The position numbers and the translations under genes are program-made. DNA of 64,000 bases from DASYPQ01 sp041488095 (GTDB lineage: Bacteria > Planctomycetota > UBA1135 > GCA-002686595): NCBI GenBank assembly GCA_041488095.1, contig JBGPOP010000021.1, forward strand, positions 16,283 through 80,282. The letters are read 5' to 3'. Of the stretch, positions 56,109-64,000 are shown piece after piece. Numbering within the stretch: the stretch's first letter is position 1; each line of letters starts with the position of its first letter. The notes under the pieces were generated by a model. The model did no database searches, was not told the origin of the DNA, and saw only the letters and a list, made by a program, of their open reading frames with translations.

Positions 56109-57395
56109 ATGGCACCCGCTCTCGAACCTCGCCTCCCACGCGTCGTCATCGTCGGCGCCGGGTTCGGCGGCCTCTCCGCCGCGCGCTCCCTGCGGCGCGC
56201 CCCGGTCGAGGTCCTGCTCGTCGACCGCGTCAACTACCACACCTTCCAGCCCCTGCTCTACCAGGTGGCGACCGCGGGGCTCGAGCCCGAGGAGATCGCC
56301 CACTCGGTTCGCGCGATCCTTCGCACGCAGGCGAACTTCTCCTTCCGCGTGGGGACCGCCTCGGGCGTCGACTGGGCCAGGCGCGAGGTCGCGGTCGGGG
56401 GCGGCGGCCGGATCGCCTACGACTACTTGATCCTCGCTGCCGGCGCCGCGACAGCGGACTATGGAATTCCGGGCGTCGCCGAGCACGGCCTGGGTCTGAA
56501 GAGCCTCGCCGATGCGGTCAACCTGCGCGCGCACGTGCTCGAGCAGTTCGAGGCCGCTGCCCGCGATCCGTCGCTCGCCGAGGGCGGCGCTCTGACCTTC
56601 GTGATCGCCGGCGGCGGCCCGACCGGCGTGGAGATGGCCGGCGCGATGATGGAGCTGATCGGAAAGGTGCTGCGGCGGGATTACCCGAACCTGGACCTCT
56701 CTCGCGCGCGCGTCGTGCTCCTGGAGCGCGAGCCGCGCCTGCTCTCCGCCTTCCATCCCTCGTCGCAGGCCTACGCCCTGTCGGAGCTCCGGCGGCGCGG
56801 TGTCGAGGTGCGCCTCTCGGCCGCGGTGAAACGCGCCGACGCGGCCGAGGTCGAGCTCGCGAGCGGCGAGAGGATCGCGGCGCGCACGCTGCTCTGGGCC
56901 GCGGGCGTGCGCGCGAGCCCGCTCGCGGAGCGCCTCGGCCTCGAGCAGACGCACGGGGGCCGGATCGTGGTGAAGGAGGACCTGTCGGTACCGGGGCGCC
57001 CCGAGGTCTTCGCCATCGGCGACCTCGCCGCGAGCCGCGACCCACGGGGCGCGCTCCATCCGCAGCTGGCACCGGTCGCGATCCAGGCTGGCGCGCACGC
57101 AGCGGCGACGATCGTGCGGCGCCTGGCCGGCGCGAACGGCCTGCCCTTCGTCTACAGGGACGGCGGCATCATGGCCACGATCGGGCGGAATGCGGCGGTG
57201 GCCGAGCTCTCGGGCGGGCTGCGCCTGCGCGGGCGCGCGGGTTGGGTCACCTGGCTCGCGCTGCACCTGGTCCAGCTGATCGGCTTCCGCAACCGCGCGA
57301 TGGTGCTCCTCAACTGGGCCTGGAACTACTTCACCTATGAGCGCGGCGCACGGTTGATCGTGCACGTGGACGAGAAGGAGGAGCCGGGGGTCTAG
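56109..57395 (+). CDS. ndh: Type II NADH dehydrogenase (single-subunit, non-pumping)
   Basis: 428 residues from the ATG at 56109; a GTG 18 bases upstream is an alternative. The FAD-binding Rossmann start is VVIVGAGFGGLSAARSL. The family motif YHTFQPLLYQVATAGLEPEEIA follows, and the NADH-binding motif is FVIAGGGPTGVEMAGAMMEL near residue 165. The second FAD region is VFAIGDLAA, followed by PVAIQAGAHAAATI. The C-terminal GLRLRGRAGWVTWLALHLVQLIGFRNR forms the membrane-attaching amphipathic segment. It oxidises NADH and reduces quinone without moving protons. With complex I at 34-47 kb it gives the cell a second, uncoupled entry point. A sulfide:quinone reductase role is unlikely, as no catalytic Cys pair is seen. 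Confidence 0.92.
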   Translation: MAPALEPRLPRVVIVGAGFGGLSAARSLRRAPVEVLLVDRVNYHTFQPLLYQVATAGLEPEEIAHSVRAILRTQANFSFRVGTASGVDWARREVAVGGGGRIAYDYLILAAGAATADYGIPGVAEHGLGLKSLADAVNLRAHVLEQFEAAARDPSLAEGGALTFVIAGGGPTGVEMAGAMMELIGKVLRRDYPNLDLSRARVVLLEREPRLLSAFHPSSQAYALSELRRRGVEVRLSAAVKRADAAEVELASGERIAARTLLWAAGVRASPLAERLGLEQTHGGRIVVKEDLSVPGRPEVFAIGDLAASRDPRGALHPQLAPVAIQAGAHAAATIVRRLAGANGLPFVYRDGGIMATIGRNAAVAELSGGLRLRGRAGWVTWLALHLVQLIGFRNRAMVLLNWAWNYFTYERGARLIVHVDEKEEPGV

Positions 57396-57466
57396 GGACG
57401 CCGGGGAAATCCTCCGGGACGCTTCGCCCTGGATGCGCCCTTCGGGGCGGTCTATCCTCCGCAGCC

Positions 57467-58087
57467 ATGGCTCATCGGCCGGGCTTGCCGGGTCTCGCGC
57501 TCCTCATCGCCCTGGCGAGTTGCCGTGCCGCGCCCACCGAGCCGGCCCTCCTCTCGGAGAGCGCCGTGACGCTCGATCTTCCGCTCGTGCGCCAGGACGA
57601 GCTGCACACCTGCGGCCTGGCCGCGATCGCGGCGCTGTGCCAGTACTGGGGCGTCGAGATCCCGGCCGAGCAGCGGGCCGAGCTCGCGCGCCGCGCGGCG
57701 GCCGAGGAAGGGCTCTCGGGCGGCGAGCTGCGCGAGGCGCTCGAGGCCGCCGGGATGGAAGCGTTCCTCTTCCGCGGCAGCCTGGACCGGTCGGAGACCG
57801 GCCTCTACCGGCACATCGACGCCGGCCGTCCTCTCGTCGTCATGCTCGCCCCGGACGAGAAGAGCCACCATTATTGCCTCGTGCTCGGCTACGACGAGCC
57901 GCGTGAGAACGTCGTGCTCCTCGACCCGGCCCGGGGCGAGGTCCTGCGCCCGCTGAAGGCCTTCGCGAGCGCCTGGGAGCGCTGCCAGCGGTTCACGCTG
58001 CTCGCCTGCCCGAAGGCGGGCGGCGAGGACCTCCCATCCGGAAGCAACCCCGACTATCGTGGCCAGAACCCCTCCAAGGAGAAGTGA
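57467..58087 (+). CDS. C39-like cysteine peptidase lipoprotein
   Basis: 206 residues. A lipoprotein signal ends in ALASC (Cys19). The peptidase C39-like fold shows the oxyanion Gln and catalytic Cys in VRQDELHTCGLAAIAALCQYWG (Gln43, Cys49), the His in SHHYCLVLGYD, and the Asp in VVLLDPARGE. C39 enzymes cleave after double-Gly leaders when fused to transporters; free lipoproteins of this type (such as the PA2778 family) have no known substrate. It is followed within four bases by a small membrane protein gene, whose ribosome binding site lies in this gene's last codons, so the two are cotranslated. Confidence 0.82.
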   Translation: MAHRPGLPGLALLIALASCRAAPTEPALLSESAVTLDLPLVRQDELHTCGLAAIAALCQYWGVEIPAEQRAELARRAAAEEGLSGGELREALEAAGMEAFLFRGSLDRSETGLYRHIDAGRPLVVMLAPDEKSHHYCLVLGYDEPRENVVLLDPARGEVLRPLKAFASAWERCQRFTLLACPKAGGEDLPSGSNPDYRGQNPSKEK

Positions 58088-58090
58088 CCG

Positions 58091-58429
58091 ATGAAGGTAC
58101 GGATCCCGCTCACACTGCTCGCCCTGTCCCTTGTTGCGGCGTCGGGCGTGGCCCGAGGCGAGGCGGCCTGCGCCAAGGGCCGGCGGATCTCCCCGGTCGA
58201 AGCGAATCGGCTGCGCTCGATGGAGGAATCCTCCCTCGTCGACCTGCGCGCCGGTGCCGTGACACCTCCGGTCGCGATCCGCGGCGGCGAGCGCACCGTG
58301 TTGCGCGAGGCTCAGCGGCGCAGCCCGGACCTGGAGCGGATGAAGGCCGGGAACATCGAGATCAGCGACCAGGAGTTCAAGGTGATCGTGATCGTGCTCG
58401 GGGTCCTCCTGGTCCTGGCCCTGATCTGA
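58091..58429 (+). CDS. Small exported protein with C-terminal membrane helix (PA2779-like plan)
   Basis: 112 residues. The N-terminal signal peptide (IPLTLLALSLVAASGVARG) is followed by a short charged middle and a single C-terminal hydrophobic helix (FKVIVIVLGVLLVLALI) that would anchor it in the inner membrane. AAGGAG lies 12 bases before the ATG, inside the previous gene. In Pseudomonas and others a C39-like lipoprotein (PA2778) neighbours a small protein with this same plan (PA2779); the match here is by layout and context, not by clear residue identity. It could be the substrate or anchor of the peptidase. Confidence 0.65.
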   Translation: MKVRIPLTLLALSLVAASGVARGEAACAKGRRISPVEANRLRSMEESSLVDLRAGAVTPPVAIRGGERTVLREAQRRSPDLERMKAGNIEISDQEFKVIVIVLGVLLVLALI

Positions 58430-58468
58430 CGGATCCCGGCTCGGGGCCCTCCGGCTCCGCCTCGCGAG

Positions 58469-59926
58469 CTACTGCTTCTTCGGCAGCTCCTGGGTCGGGT
58501 CGCCGCCGGGGTAGCCGAGCTTGCGGAGTTGCTCCCTGATCTCGGGAGGGGGATTCGACACCGGTGCGCCCTGCGCAGCGGGCACCTCGTGCCGGGAAGC
58601 AAACGCGTCGAGTGCCTCGATCTCGGACTCGTAGCCGGCCTTGGCCTTCTTGCCGAGATCGGAGTCGAAGTCCGTGAGCTCCTTCGTCTCGCCCGGATCG
58701 CGCTGCAGGTCGTAGTACCAATGGTCCGGTCGCCCGATCTGATCGACGAGCTTCCACTTGAGCGTGCGCACGGAGCGCATGTTGCGCCCGACGCAGAACA
58801 GCTCGCTGACCGCGCGGCCGACGTTCGGGGATCCGGGCGTCTCGGCCAGCGCGACGAGGCTCCTCCCCACGACGTCCTCCGGCGCGGGCAAGCCGGCGAG
58901 CTCGAGCAGGGTGGGTCCCACGTCGATGCCGCGTGTCTGCTCGGCGACGCGGCGACCCGGATGGAGCTTCTTCGGGTAGCGCACGACCAGTGCGGTCTTG
59001 ATCACCTCGTCGTAGAGGGTCTTGCGGTGTCCCTTGTCGCCGTGCTCGAAGAACTCGGTGCCGTGATCGGAGGTCAGCGCGATCACCGTGTCGTTCAGGA
59101 GGCCGGCCTTCTCGAGATCGTCGCGGATCCTGCCCACGACCGAGTCGGTCCAGGCGATCTCCCCGTCGTAGAGCGCGATCAGGTGGTCGAGATCGCGCTT
59201 GGCCATGTCGGGGTTGTAGCGCATGTCGAAGAAGAAGTTTTCGCCCGTCATCCAGCCCTGGTAGCCGGGATCGAACTTGCGGTCGAAGGGCGGCGGCGGG
59301 GTGAAGTCGAAGTGCACGTCCCACATGTGGACGAACAGGAAGAAGGGTTTGTCGGACCTGCCCCCCATCCAGCGCTTCACCGCCCCGTACACCCGCTCGT
59401 TGGTGACGTCCTTGTGAGACTCGATCATGACCTCCTTGTCCATGGCCCACTCCGAGACCGGGCGGCCGTCGATCTCCTTGGCGTAGGAGGTGCAGTTCTC
59501 GTAGGTCTCGAAGCCCTGCCCCAGGCCGAAAGCCGGATGGAGATAGGGTCCCGAGAAGAAGCCTGCGGTCGCGTACCCGGCGCTCTGGAAGCGCTCGGCC
59601 AGCGTCACCGCCGAGGGCGCGAGCGTCTTGTCCGTGTCCGTGCACCCGTGGAGCGAGTCGGGCAGCGAGGTGAAGATCGCCGCGTGGGAGGGCAGGGTCC
59701 ACGACGAGCTGGCGATGTGGTTCTCGAAGAGCGCGCCCTCCGCGGCCAGACGGTCGATGTTCGGGCTCGTGGTGCGCGCGTAGCCGTAGCACGACAGGTG
59801 GTCGGGCCGCAGCATGTCGACCGAGATCAGGATCACGTTGGGATGCTCGGGTCCTCCGCCGCAGGCCGCGAGCGCGGTGCCGGCCAATGCAGCCAGAGCG
59901 AGTCCGGCTCCGTGGGTGGTGAGCAT
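58469..59926 (-). CDS. Sulfatase-fold lipoprotein with Thr at the nucleophile position
   Basis: 485 residues. The lipoprotein signal ends LAAC (Cys22). The alkaline-phosphatase/sulfatase fold is evident: VILISVDMLRPDHLSCYGY (metal ligand Asp37), SSSWTLPSHAAIFTSL, the second metal set TSDHGTEFFEHGDKGH, and RTLKWKLVDQI with YDLQRDPGETKEL near the end. True sulfatases have C/S-x-P-S-R, where Cys or Ser becomes formylglycine. Here it is Thr77-Leu-Pro-Ser-His, as in LtaS- and PetN-type enzymes that act on phosphoesters with a Thr nucleophile. So I expect phosphodiester or phosphotransfer chemistry on the cell surface rather than sulfate release. Its start lies only 25 bases from the divergent GT-C gene. 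Confidence 0.85.
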   Translation of the reverse strand: MLTTHGAGLALAALAGTALAACGGGPEHPNVILISVDMLRPDHLSCYGYARTTSPNIDRLAAEGALFENHIASSSWTLPSHAAIFTSLPDSLHGCTDTDKTLAPSAVTLAERFQSAGYATAGFFSGPYLHPAFGLGQGFETYENCTSYAKEIDGRPVSEWAMDKEVMIESHKDVTNERVYGAVKRWMGGRSDKPFFLFVHMWDVHFDFTPPPPFDRKFDPGYQGWMTGENFFFDMRYNPDMAKRDLDHLIALYDGEIAWTDSVVGRIRDDLEKAGLLNDTVIALTSDHGTEFFEHGDKGHRKTLYDEVIKTALVVRYPKKLHPGRRVAEQTRGIDVGPTLLELAGLPAPEDVVGRSLVALAETPGSPNVGRAVSELFCVGRNMRSVRTLKWKLVDQIGRPDHWYYDLQRDPGETKELTDFDSDLGKKAKAGYESEIEALDAFASRHEVPAAQGAPVSNPPPEIREQLRKLGYPGGDPTQELPKKQ

Positions 59927-59951
59927 GATCCGACGAGGCTAGGGTAGATCC

Positions 59952-61982
59952 GTGCCCGCCGCAACTCTTCCGTCCGGCAGCGGACGCAGGCGGATAGCGC
60001 TCGCGGTTCTGCTCGCGATCGGGATCCTCTCGCAGGGGCTGATCCTCGCGCAGCAGCTCTCGTCCGACCCGCTCGCGAGCTCGCCGGTCAACGACGCGCG
60101 GGTCTACTGGCAGTGGGCCGGCGACGTCGCGAGCGGGAGGCTCGTCGGCGCGACGCCGTTCCTCTCCGCGCCGCTCTACCCTTATCTCGTCGGCGCGGTG
60201 CGCGCGCTCGGAGGCGGACTCGCCGCCGTGTACGTGCTCCAGGCGGTCTTGCACCTCGCCGCGGCCTGGCTGCTCCTCTCCATCGGCGAGCGGCGCTTCG
60301 GCTTCGCCGCGGGCGTCACCGGCGCGGCGCTGTACCTGGCTCTCTCCGAACCGGCCTACTACACGGCGCGGATCCTCAACTGCACGCTCCAGATCTTCGT
60401 CGTCGTGCTGCTGTGGGAACGGATGATCGCCGTGGGAGAGGCGCCGCGGCGCGGCCGGCTGCTCGCCCTCGGTGCGGTCCTCGGGGCGAACGTCCTCGCC
60501 AACCCGACGATGCTCGCCGCGGTTCCGCTCGTCGCCCTGTGGGCAGCCTGGATCGCAGCCGACCCGGGGAGCGATCGTCGGGCCGGCCTGCGGGCGGGCG
60601 CGCTCGTCGCCCTCACCTCCGTGCTCGCGATCGCGCCCGCGACGCTGCACAACTGGCTCGCGTGCCGGGAGCTCATCCCGGTGAGCGGGCAGGGCGGCGT
60701 GACCTTCTACCACGGCAACGCGCCCGGCGCCGACGGCACCTACCACGCCATCCAGGGGATCTCCGAGAACCGCCTCCAGCAGAACATCGACGCGCGCACG
60801 CTCCTCGCCGGCGAGACCGACGGAAGCTGGGGCGCGGCGAGCTCGTACTTCTTCCGCAAGGGGGTCGCGTACTGGTCCTCCGATCCCCGGGCCGCCCTGC
60901 GGTTGTTCGCGCGCAAGCTGTGGTTCTTCGTGAGCGGCAGGAACTACGGCGACATCTACGTCCCCGAGCTCGAGAGGCAGGACGGCCTCGCCTCGCGGCT
61001 CGCGCTGGCGCCGCTGCCGACCGCTTGGCTGACGCTGCCGGCGCTCCTCGCGCTCGCCTGGCTCCTCTCCGATCCGCGGCGGTTCTTCCCGGAAGGGCTG
61101 CTCCTCCTCGGGCCGCTCCTGACGGTGGCCTTTTTCTGGTACTCGCCGCGCTATCGGATACCGGCCGTGCCGCTGCTCGCGGCGCTCTCCGGCTTCGCGC
61201 TCGGCCACCTCGCAACCCGGCGCGCTTCCCCCGCGCGCGCGGCCGCCGCTCTGATCGCGCTGCTCCTCTCGATCGCGACGGGCGCGTGGAACCGGTGGAC
61301 CGGTTTCGACAGCCCCGAGTCGCTGCGCGCGCAGTACCAACAGATGGTCGGGTCCGTGCTCGTCGAGGAGGGGCACCTCGACGCGGCCGAGCGGCGCTTC
61401 CGCGCGGCGCTCGCGGCCGGGTACGCGCCCGCGGGCGCCGCGCTGGCCGACGTGTTGCGCCGCCTCGGCCGCTCCGGCGACGCGCTCGAGATGCTCACGG
61501 AAGAGGTGCAAGCGCAACCCCAGAGCGCCTACGCGCGGCGCAGCCTGGCGGTCGCGCTCGCACAGGCCGGCAAGCTGCAGGATGCGGAGCGGGAGTTCCG
61601 CGCCGGGATCGCGCTCGATCCCAACGACTGGGAGGCGCTCTCGGGCCTGGGCAACGTGCTGCACGCGCTCGGGCATCCGGAGGATGCGGTCGCGCTGCAC
61701 CGCGCCGCGATCCAGAAGAACCCGGCCTACGCCGGCGCGCACTACAACCTCGGCTTCGTGCTCTTCGGCCTCAAACGGTCCGCCGAAGCGGAGGCGGAGT
61801 TGCGCGAGGCGCTGCGCCTCGACCCGAAGATCGCGCAGGCGCGGTGGTACCTGGCCGAGGTCCTGGCCGGACGCGGAGACCGCGCCGGCGCGATCGAGAT
61901 CCTCCGCGCGGGGCTGCGGGAGATGCCCGGCGACCGGATGCTCGAAGCGGAATTGGATAGACTCCAAGGAAGCGTTCGATGA
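59952..61982 (+). CDS. GT-C type membrane glycosyltransferase with TPR tail
   Basis: 676 residues, GTG start. About eleven membrane helices occupy residues 15-440. The first periplasmic loop has NDARVYWQWA, with Asp48 at the catalytic position of GT39/GT83-type enzymes (PMT, ArnT). LSAPLYPYLVGAVRALGG and TFYHGNAPGADGTYH are further family-like segments. Residues 455-670 are TPR units (DAAERRFRAALAAGYAPAGA; AEREFRAGIALDPNDWEALSGLGNVLHALG; AHYNLGFVLFGLKRSAEAEAELREAL). This GT-C plus TPR plan is known from many uncharacterised bacterial envelope proteins. It overlaps the following phosphatase-fold lipoprotein gene by ATGA, so the two probably act on the same surface substrate. Confidence 0.8.
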   Translation: MPAATLPSGSGRRRIALAVLLAIGILSQGLILAQQLSSDPLASSPVNDARVYWQWAGDVASGRLVGATPFLSAPLYPYLVGAVRALGGGLAAVYVLQAVLHLAAAWLLLSIGERRFGFAAGVTGAALYLALSEPAYYTARILNCTLQIFVVVLLWERMIAVGEAPRRGRLLALGAVLGANVLANPTMLAAVPLVALWAAWIAADPGSDRRAGLRAGALVALTSVLAIAPATLHNWLACRELIPVSGQGGVTFYHGNAPGADGTYHAIQGISENRLQQNIDARTLLAGETDGSWGAASSYFFRKGVAYWSSDPRAALRLFARKLWFFVSGRNYGDIYVPELERQDGLASRLALAPLPTAWLTLPALLALAWLLSDPRRFFPEGLLLLGPLLTVAFFWYSPRYRIPAVPLLAALSGFALGHLATRRASPARAAAALIALLLSIATGAWNRWTGFDSPESLRAQYQQMVGSVLVEEGHLDAAERRFRAALAAGYAPAGAALADVLRRLGRSGDALEMLTEEVQAQPQSAYARRSLAVALAQAGKLQDAEREFRAGIALDPNDWEALSGLGNVLHALGHPEDAVALHRAAIQKNPAYAGAHYNLGFVLFGLKRSAEAEAELREALRLDPKIAQARWYLAEVLAGRGDRAGAIEILRAGLREMPGDRMLEAELDRLQGSVR

Positions 61983-63388
61983 AGCTCCTCCGAGTTCTCG
62001 CCGCCGCCGGTGCGATCGCCCTTGCGTGCGCTCCTCTGGCATGCTCGCGCGGACCCAAGGCGCGCCCGGCCGCGCACGTGCTGCTCGTCGGCGTCGACGG
62101 CCTCGAATGGAGCGTGCTGCGCCCGTTGATCGTGCAGGGCGGTTGCAAGAACCTCCGTGCGCTCATGGAGCGCGGCTCCTTCGGTCGCCTGGCGACGATG
62201 ACGCCGACGCTCTCGCCGATCGTGTGGACCACGATCGCGACCGGGCGGAAGCCCGAGGAGCACGGGGTCCTGGGCTTCACCGACGCCGACCTGAAGCAGT
62301 ACTCCTCGGCGCAGCGCCGCGGGCGCGCGGTGTGGAACATCGCCGACCGCTACGGCCTCTCCTGCGACGTGTTCGGCTGGTGGATCACGTGGCCCGCGGA
62401 GGAAATCCGCGGCGTCATGGTCAGCGGCTCTTCTTCCTCCGCGCTCGTCGATGCGAACTGGAAGCCGGCCCTTCTGCCGGGCATCCCGAGACAGGTGCAT
62501 CCCGAAGCGCTCACGGGTGAGGTGATGGCGATCGCGGAGCGCGCCGGATCGAGCGCGGAGGTCGCCCGCCTCGCGCGCGAGAAGGTCTTCGGCAACATCC
62601 CGGAGACGCAGCTCGGCGCGGTCGAGAAGCGCCTGATCCAGGAGACGCTGTGGTCGATCCAATCCGACGCGACCTTCTGCGAGGTCGCGAAGAGCATGAT
62701 CCGCGAGCACCCGGCCGATCTCTCGATGGTCTACCTCGGCGGGCCCGACGTGATCGGCCACCGTTTCTGGCGGTACTACGAGCCCAAGGCCTTTCGCTGG
62801 CCCGGCGGGGTCGCATCCGATCCCTCGAGAAAGACCCTGGCCGGCCCCGAGGGTGCGGCGGCGCTCTCGCACGCGATCCCGGGCTACTACGAGTGGGTCG
62901 ACGCGATGATCGGCGACCTCGAGCGTGCCGCGGGTCCGGACGCGGTCGTGATCGTGTGCTCGGACCACGGCATGCACGCCTTCTCCACGGACGAGCCCAA
63001 CGAGAAGTTCGTCACCGGCCACCACCTCGACGCTCCGCCGGGCGTGATCGTCGCCGCCGGGCCGTGCATCGTGCGCCGCGAGGGCATCGCGTCCTTCCTC
63101 GCCGGCGGCGATCCGCCGGTTCTCGGCAACGTGCTGGCCGTCACGCCAACGCTGCTCGCGCTGCTCGGCATCCCGCGTTCGCGCGAGATGTCCGAGCATG
63201 CGATGGAACCGATGCTCGACGGAGCTGCGCGCGCCAACGCCGACCTTGCTCCCGTCGCGAGCCATGACGAAGGCTTCCGGCCGCCCTCTCACATCGAGAC
63301 GCCTCCCGAGATGAATCGCAACTTCATCGAGCGCTTCCGGCAGCTCGGCTACATCGGCTCCGAGGATGAGGTACGACCCAGGAAGTAG
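61979..63388 (+). CDS. Alkaline phosphatase superfamily (nucleotide pyrophosphatase/phosphodiesterase-like) lipoprotein
   Basis: 469 residues. The lipoprotein signal ends PLAC. The core motif VLLVGVDGLEWSVLRPL supplies the first metal Asp, and MTPTLSPIVWTTIATGRKPEEHGV is the nucleophile (Thr) region of the type I phosphodiesterase family. LGGPDVIGHRFW and VIVCSDHGMHAF give the remaining metal ligands, and GHHLDAPPGVIVAAGP the last His. The C-terminal tail RFRQLGYIGSEDE resembles that of the sulfatase-fold protein at 58469 (REQLRKLGYPGGDP). It likely hydrolyses or transfers phosphodiesters outside the inner membrane. It is translationally coupled to the GT-C/TPR gene. Confidence 0.85.
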   Translation: MKLLRVLAAAGAIALACAPLACSRGPKARPAAHVLLVGVDGLEWSVLRPLIVQGGCKNLRALMERGSFGRLATMTPTLSPIVWTTIATGRKPEEHGVLGFTDADLKQYSSAQRRGRAVWNIADRYGLSCDVFGWWITWPAEEIRGVMVSGSSSSALVDANWKPALLPGIPRQVHPEALTGEVMAIAERAGSSAEVARLAREKVFGNIPETQLGAVEKRLIQETLWSIQSDATFCEVAKSMIREHPADLSMVYLGGPDVIGHRFWRYYEPKAFRWPGGVASDPSRKTLAGPEGAAALSHAIPGYYEWVDAMIGDLERAAGPDAVVIVCSDHGMHAFSTDEPNEKFVTGHHLDAPPGVIVAAGPCIVRREGIASFLAGGDPPVLGNVLAVTPTLLALLGIPRSREMSEHAMEPMLDGAARANADLAPVASHDEGFRPPSHIETPPEMNRNFIERFRQLGYIGSEDEVRPRK

Positions 63389-63523
63389 GGAATCTGGCCC
63401 CCACCCCTGCGCTCGACCTCTCGCCTCGAGCCAGGATTTCTCCGCTTTCTCTGCAACCAGGCCGGATCGATCCCTTCCGCAGGGTGAGGTCTCCTGCTCC
63501 GGCTTGGCCGGGAAAGGCTCACC

Positions 63524-64000
63524 ATGGTTTTCCGGCCACGCCTGTGCCCCCGTCGGGGCTGTCCTTCCTCTTCCTCCGGTCACTTCCGCTGGCGCCGCAA
63601 GGGGTTCTACCGCCGGCACTGCGACGGCCGAGCTGTCCAACGCTTCCTGTGCCTCGAGTGCCGCCATTTCTTCTCCATTCAGACCTTCCGCCTCGACTAC
63701 CGCCTCAAGAAGCCACACCTCCACTTCTTCCTCTTCAAGGACTTCGTCTCCAAGGTCACCCACCGACAGTCGGCGCGGACCTTGGGTTGCTCCCGCAAGA
63801 CCGTGGCTCATCGCCTGGAGCTCTTGGGCAAGCACTGCCGCGACTTCCACACGCGCAGGCTCCAGGAGGCAGCCTCCGGGGCCGGCCTGGTGGGCACTTT
63901 CCAGCTCGACGAGCTGGAGACCTACGAGCACAGCCGGCGGCTGTCTCCATTGAGCGTGCCCGTGCTGATCGAGAGGAAGAGCTACTTCGTGCTCGACACC
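63524..64000 (+). CDS. Transposase-like protein, 5' part, runs off the right edge
   Basis: An ATG at 63524 opens a frame of at least 159 codons without a stop. The product starts with a zinc-ribbon pattern (CPRRGCPSSSSGHFRWRRKG, then FLCLECRHFFS), which fits the DNA-binding head of IS1-like transposases and their relatives. A helix-turn-helix follows (THRQSARTLGCSRKTVAHRLELLG). FQLDELETYE and VLIERKSYFVLDT at the end look like the first DDE-type catalytic strands. Codon use is looser than in neighbouring genes (more TTG, TCT, GTT), consistent with a mobile or recently acquired gene. Terminal inverted repeats could not be judged, as the right end is outside the window. Confidence 0.6.
   Translation, partial: MVFRPRLCPRRGCPSSSSGHFRWRRKGFYRRHCDGRAVQRFLCLECRHFFSIQTFRLDYRLKKPHLHFFLFKDFVSKVTHRQSARTLGCSRKTVAHRLELLGKHCRDFHTRRLQEAASGAGLVGTFQLDELETYEHSRRLSPLSVPVLIERKSYFVLDT

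Noticed and set aside
58377..62042. A 1221-codon antisense frame across the sulfatase-like and GT-C genes
   Set aside because: The composition is Arg/Glu/Gly-rich without any domain, and it runs opposite to two well-supported genes.

Overview
The window looks like a chromosomal segment of a very GC-rich, diderm, respiring bacterium, most likely an uncultured or deep-branching Planctomycetota. The base for this is mixed. Seen directly: strong G/C bias at third codon positions, many GTG starts, dense 4-bp gene overlaps (ATGA/GTGA), many lipoproteins, an LPS-kinase-like gene, and two large secreted proteins with thrombospondin type 3 (TSP3) repeats and a shared C-terminal FCFG/CPCGN domain. I know that last type of tail mainly from Planctomycetota. 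Myxococcota is the main alternative; no rRNA or tRNA gene was recognised that could settle it.

Layout. 1-3733: the 3' end of a small hypothetical gene, a second small gene, a secreted cytochrome-c-like protein that has lost its haem-ligand histidine, and a GT-C type membrane glycosyltransferase-like protein. 3821-8669: an NHL-repeat secreted protein, a GYF_2 membrane protein, then a YtkA-like lipoprotein coupled to a di-haem cytochrome c peroxidase. 8685-10835 (minus): RecG helicase. 11118-17705: two coupled exported proteins that look like degenerate gluzincin metallopeptidases, a beta-CASP metallo-beta-lactamase with a long His-rich insertion, a small-multidrug-export membrane protein and an MgtE magnesium transporter. 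17754-29291: an envelope-glycan island reading outward in both directions from about 22.9 kb, with three glycosyltransferases, a sulfotransferase, two methyltransferases, an AsnB-type asparagine synthase, a WaaP-like kinase, a phospholipase-C-like protein and a large lipoprotein with a glycosidase-like barrel.

29318-34092: a lipoprotein built from D-x-N-x-D units, a YbjQ protein, a Cys-rich membrane protein and a von Willebrand A protein. 34183-47499: a complete, ordered nuoABCDEFGHIJKLMN operon (proton-pumping complex I), with a short NuoG that keeps the extra four-Cys cluster site. A single-subunit type II NADH dehydrogenase follows at 56.1 kb, so the cell has coupled and uncoupled routes for NADH oxidation. 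47515-48550 (minus): a PilZ protein and a small anchored protein. 48864-55935: the two TSP3 secreted proteins, each followed by a near-identical GC-rich hairpin. 57467-58429: a C39-like cysteine peptidase lipoprotein with a small membrane partner. 58469-63388: a sulfatase-fold lipoprotein with a Thr nucleophile position, a GT-C/TPR membrane protein and a second alkaline-phosphatase-superfamily lipoprotein, probably acting on envelope glycans. 63524-64000: the 5' part of a transposase-like gene that runs off the window.

Functions are assigned from motifs read by eye. No database search was possible, and residue positions for domains are approximate unless a codon position is given.
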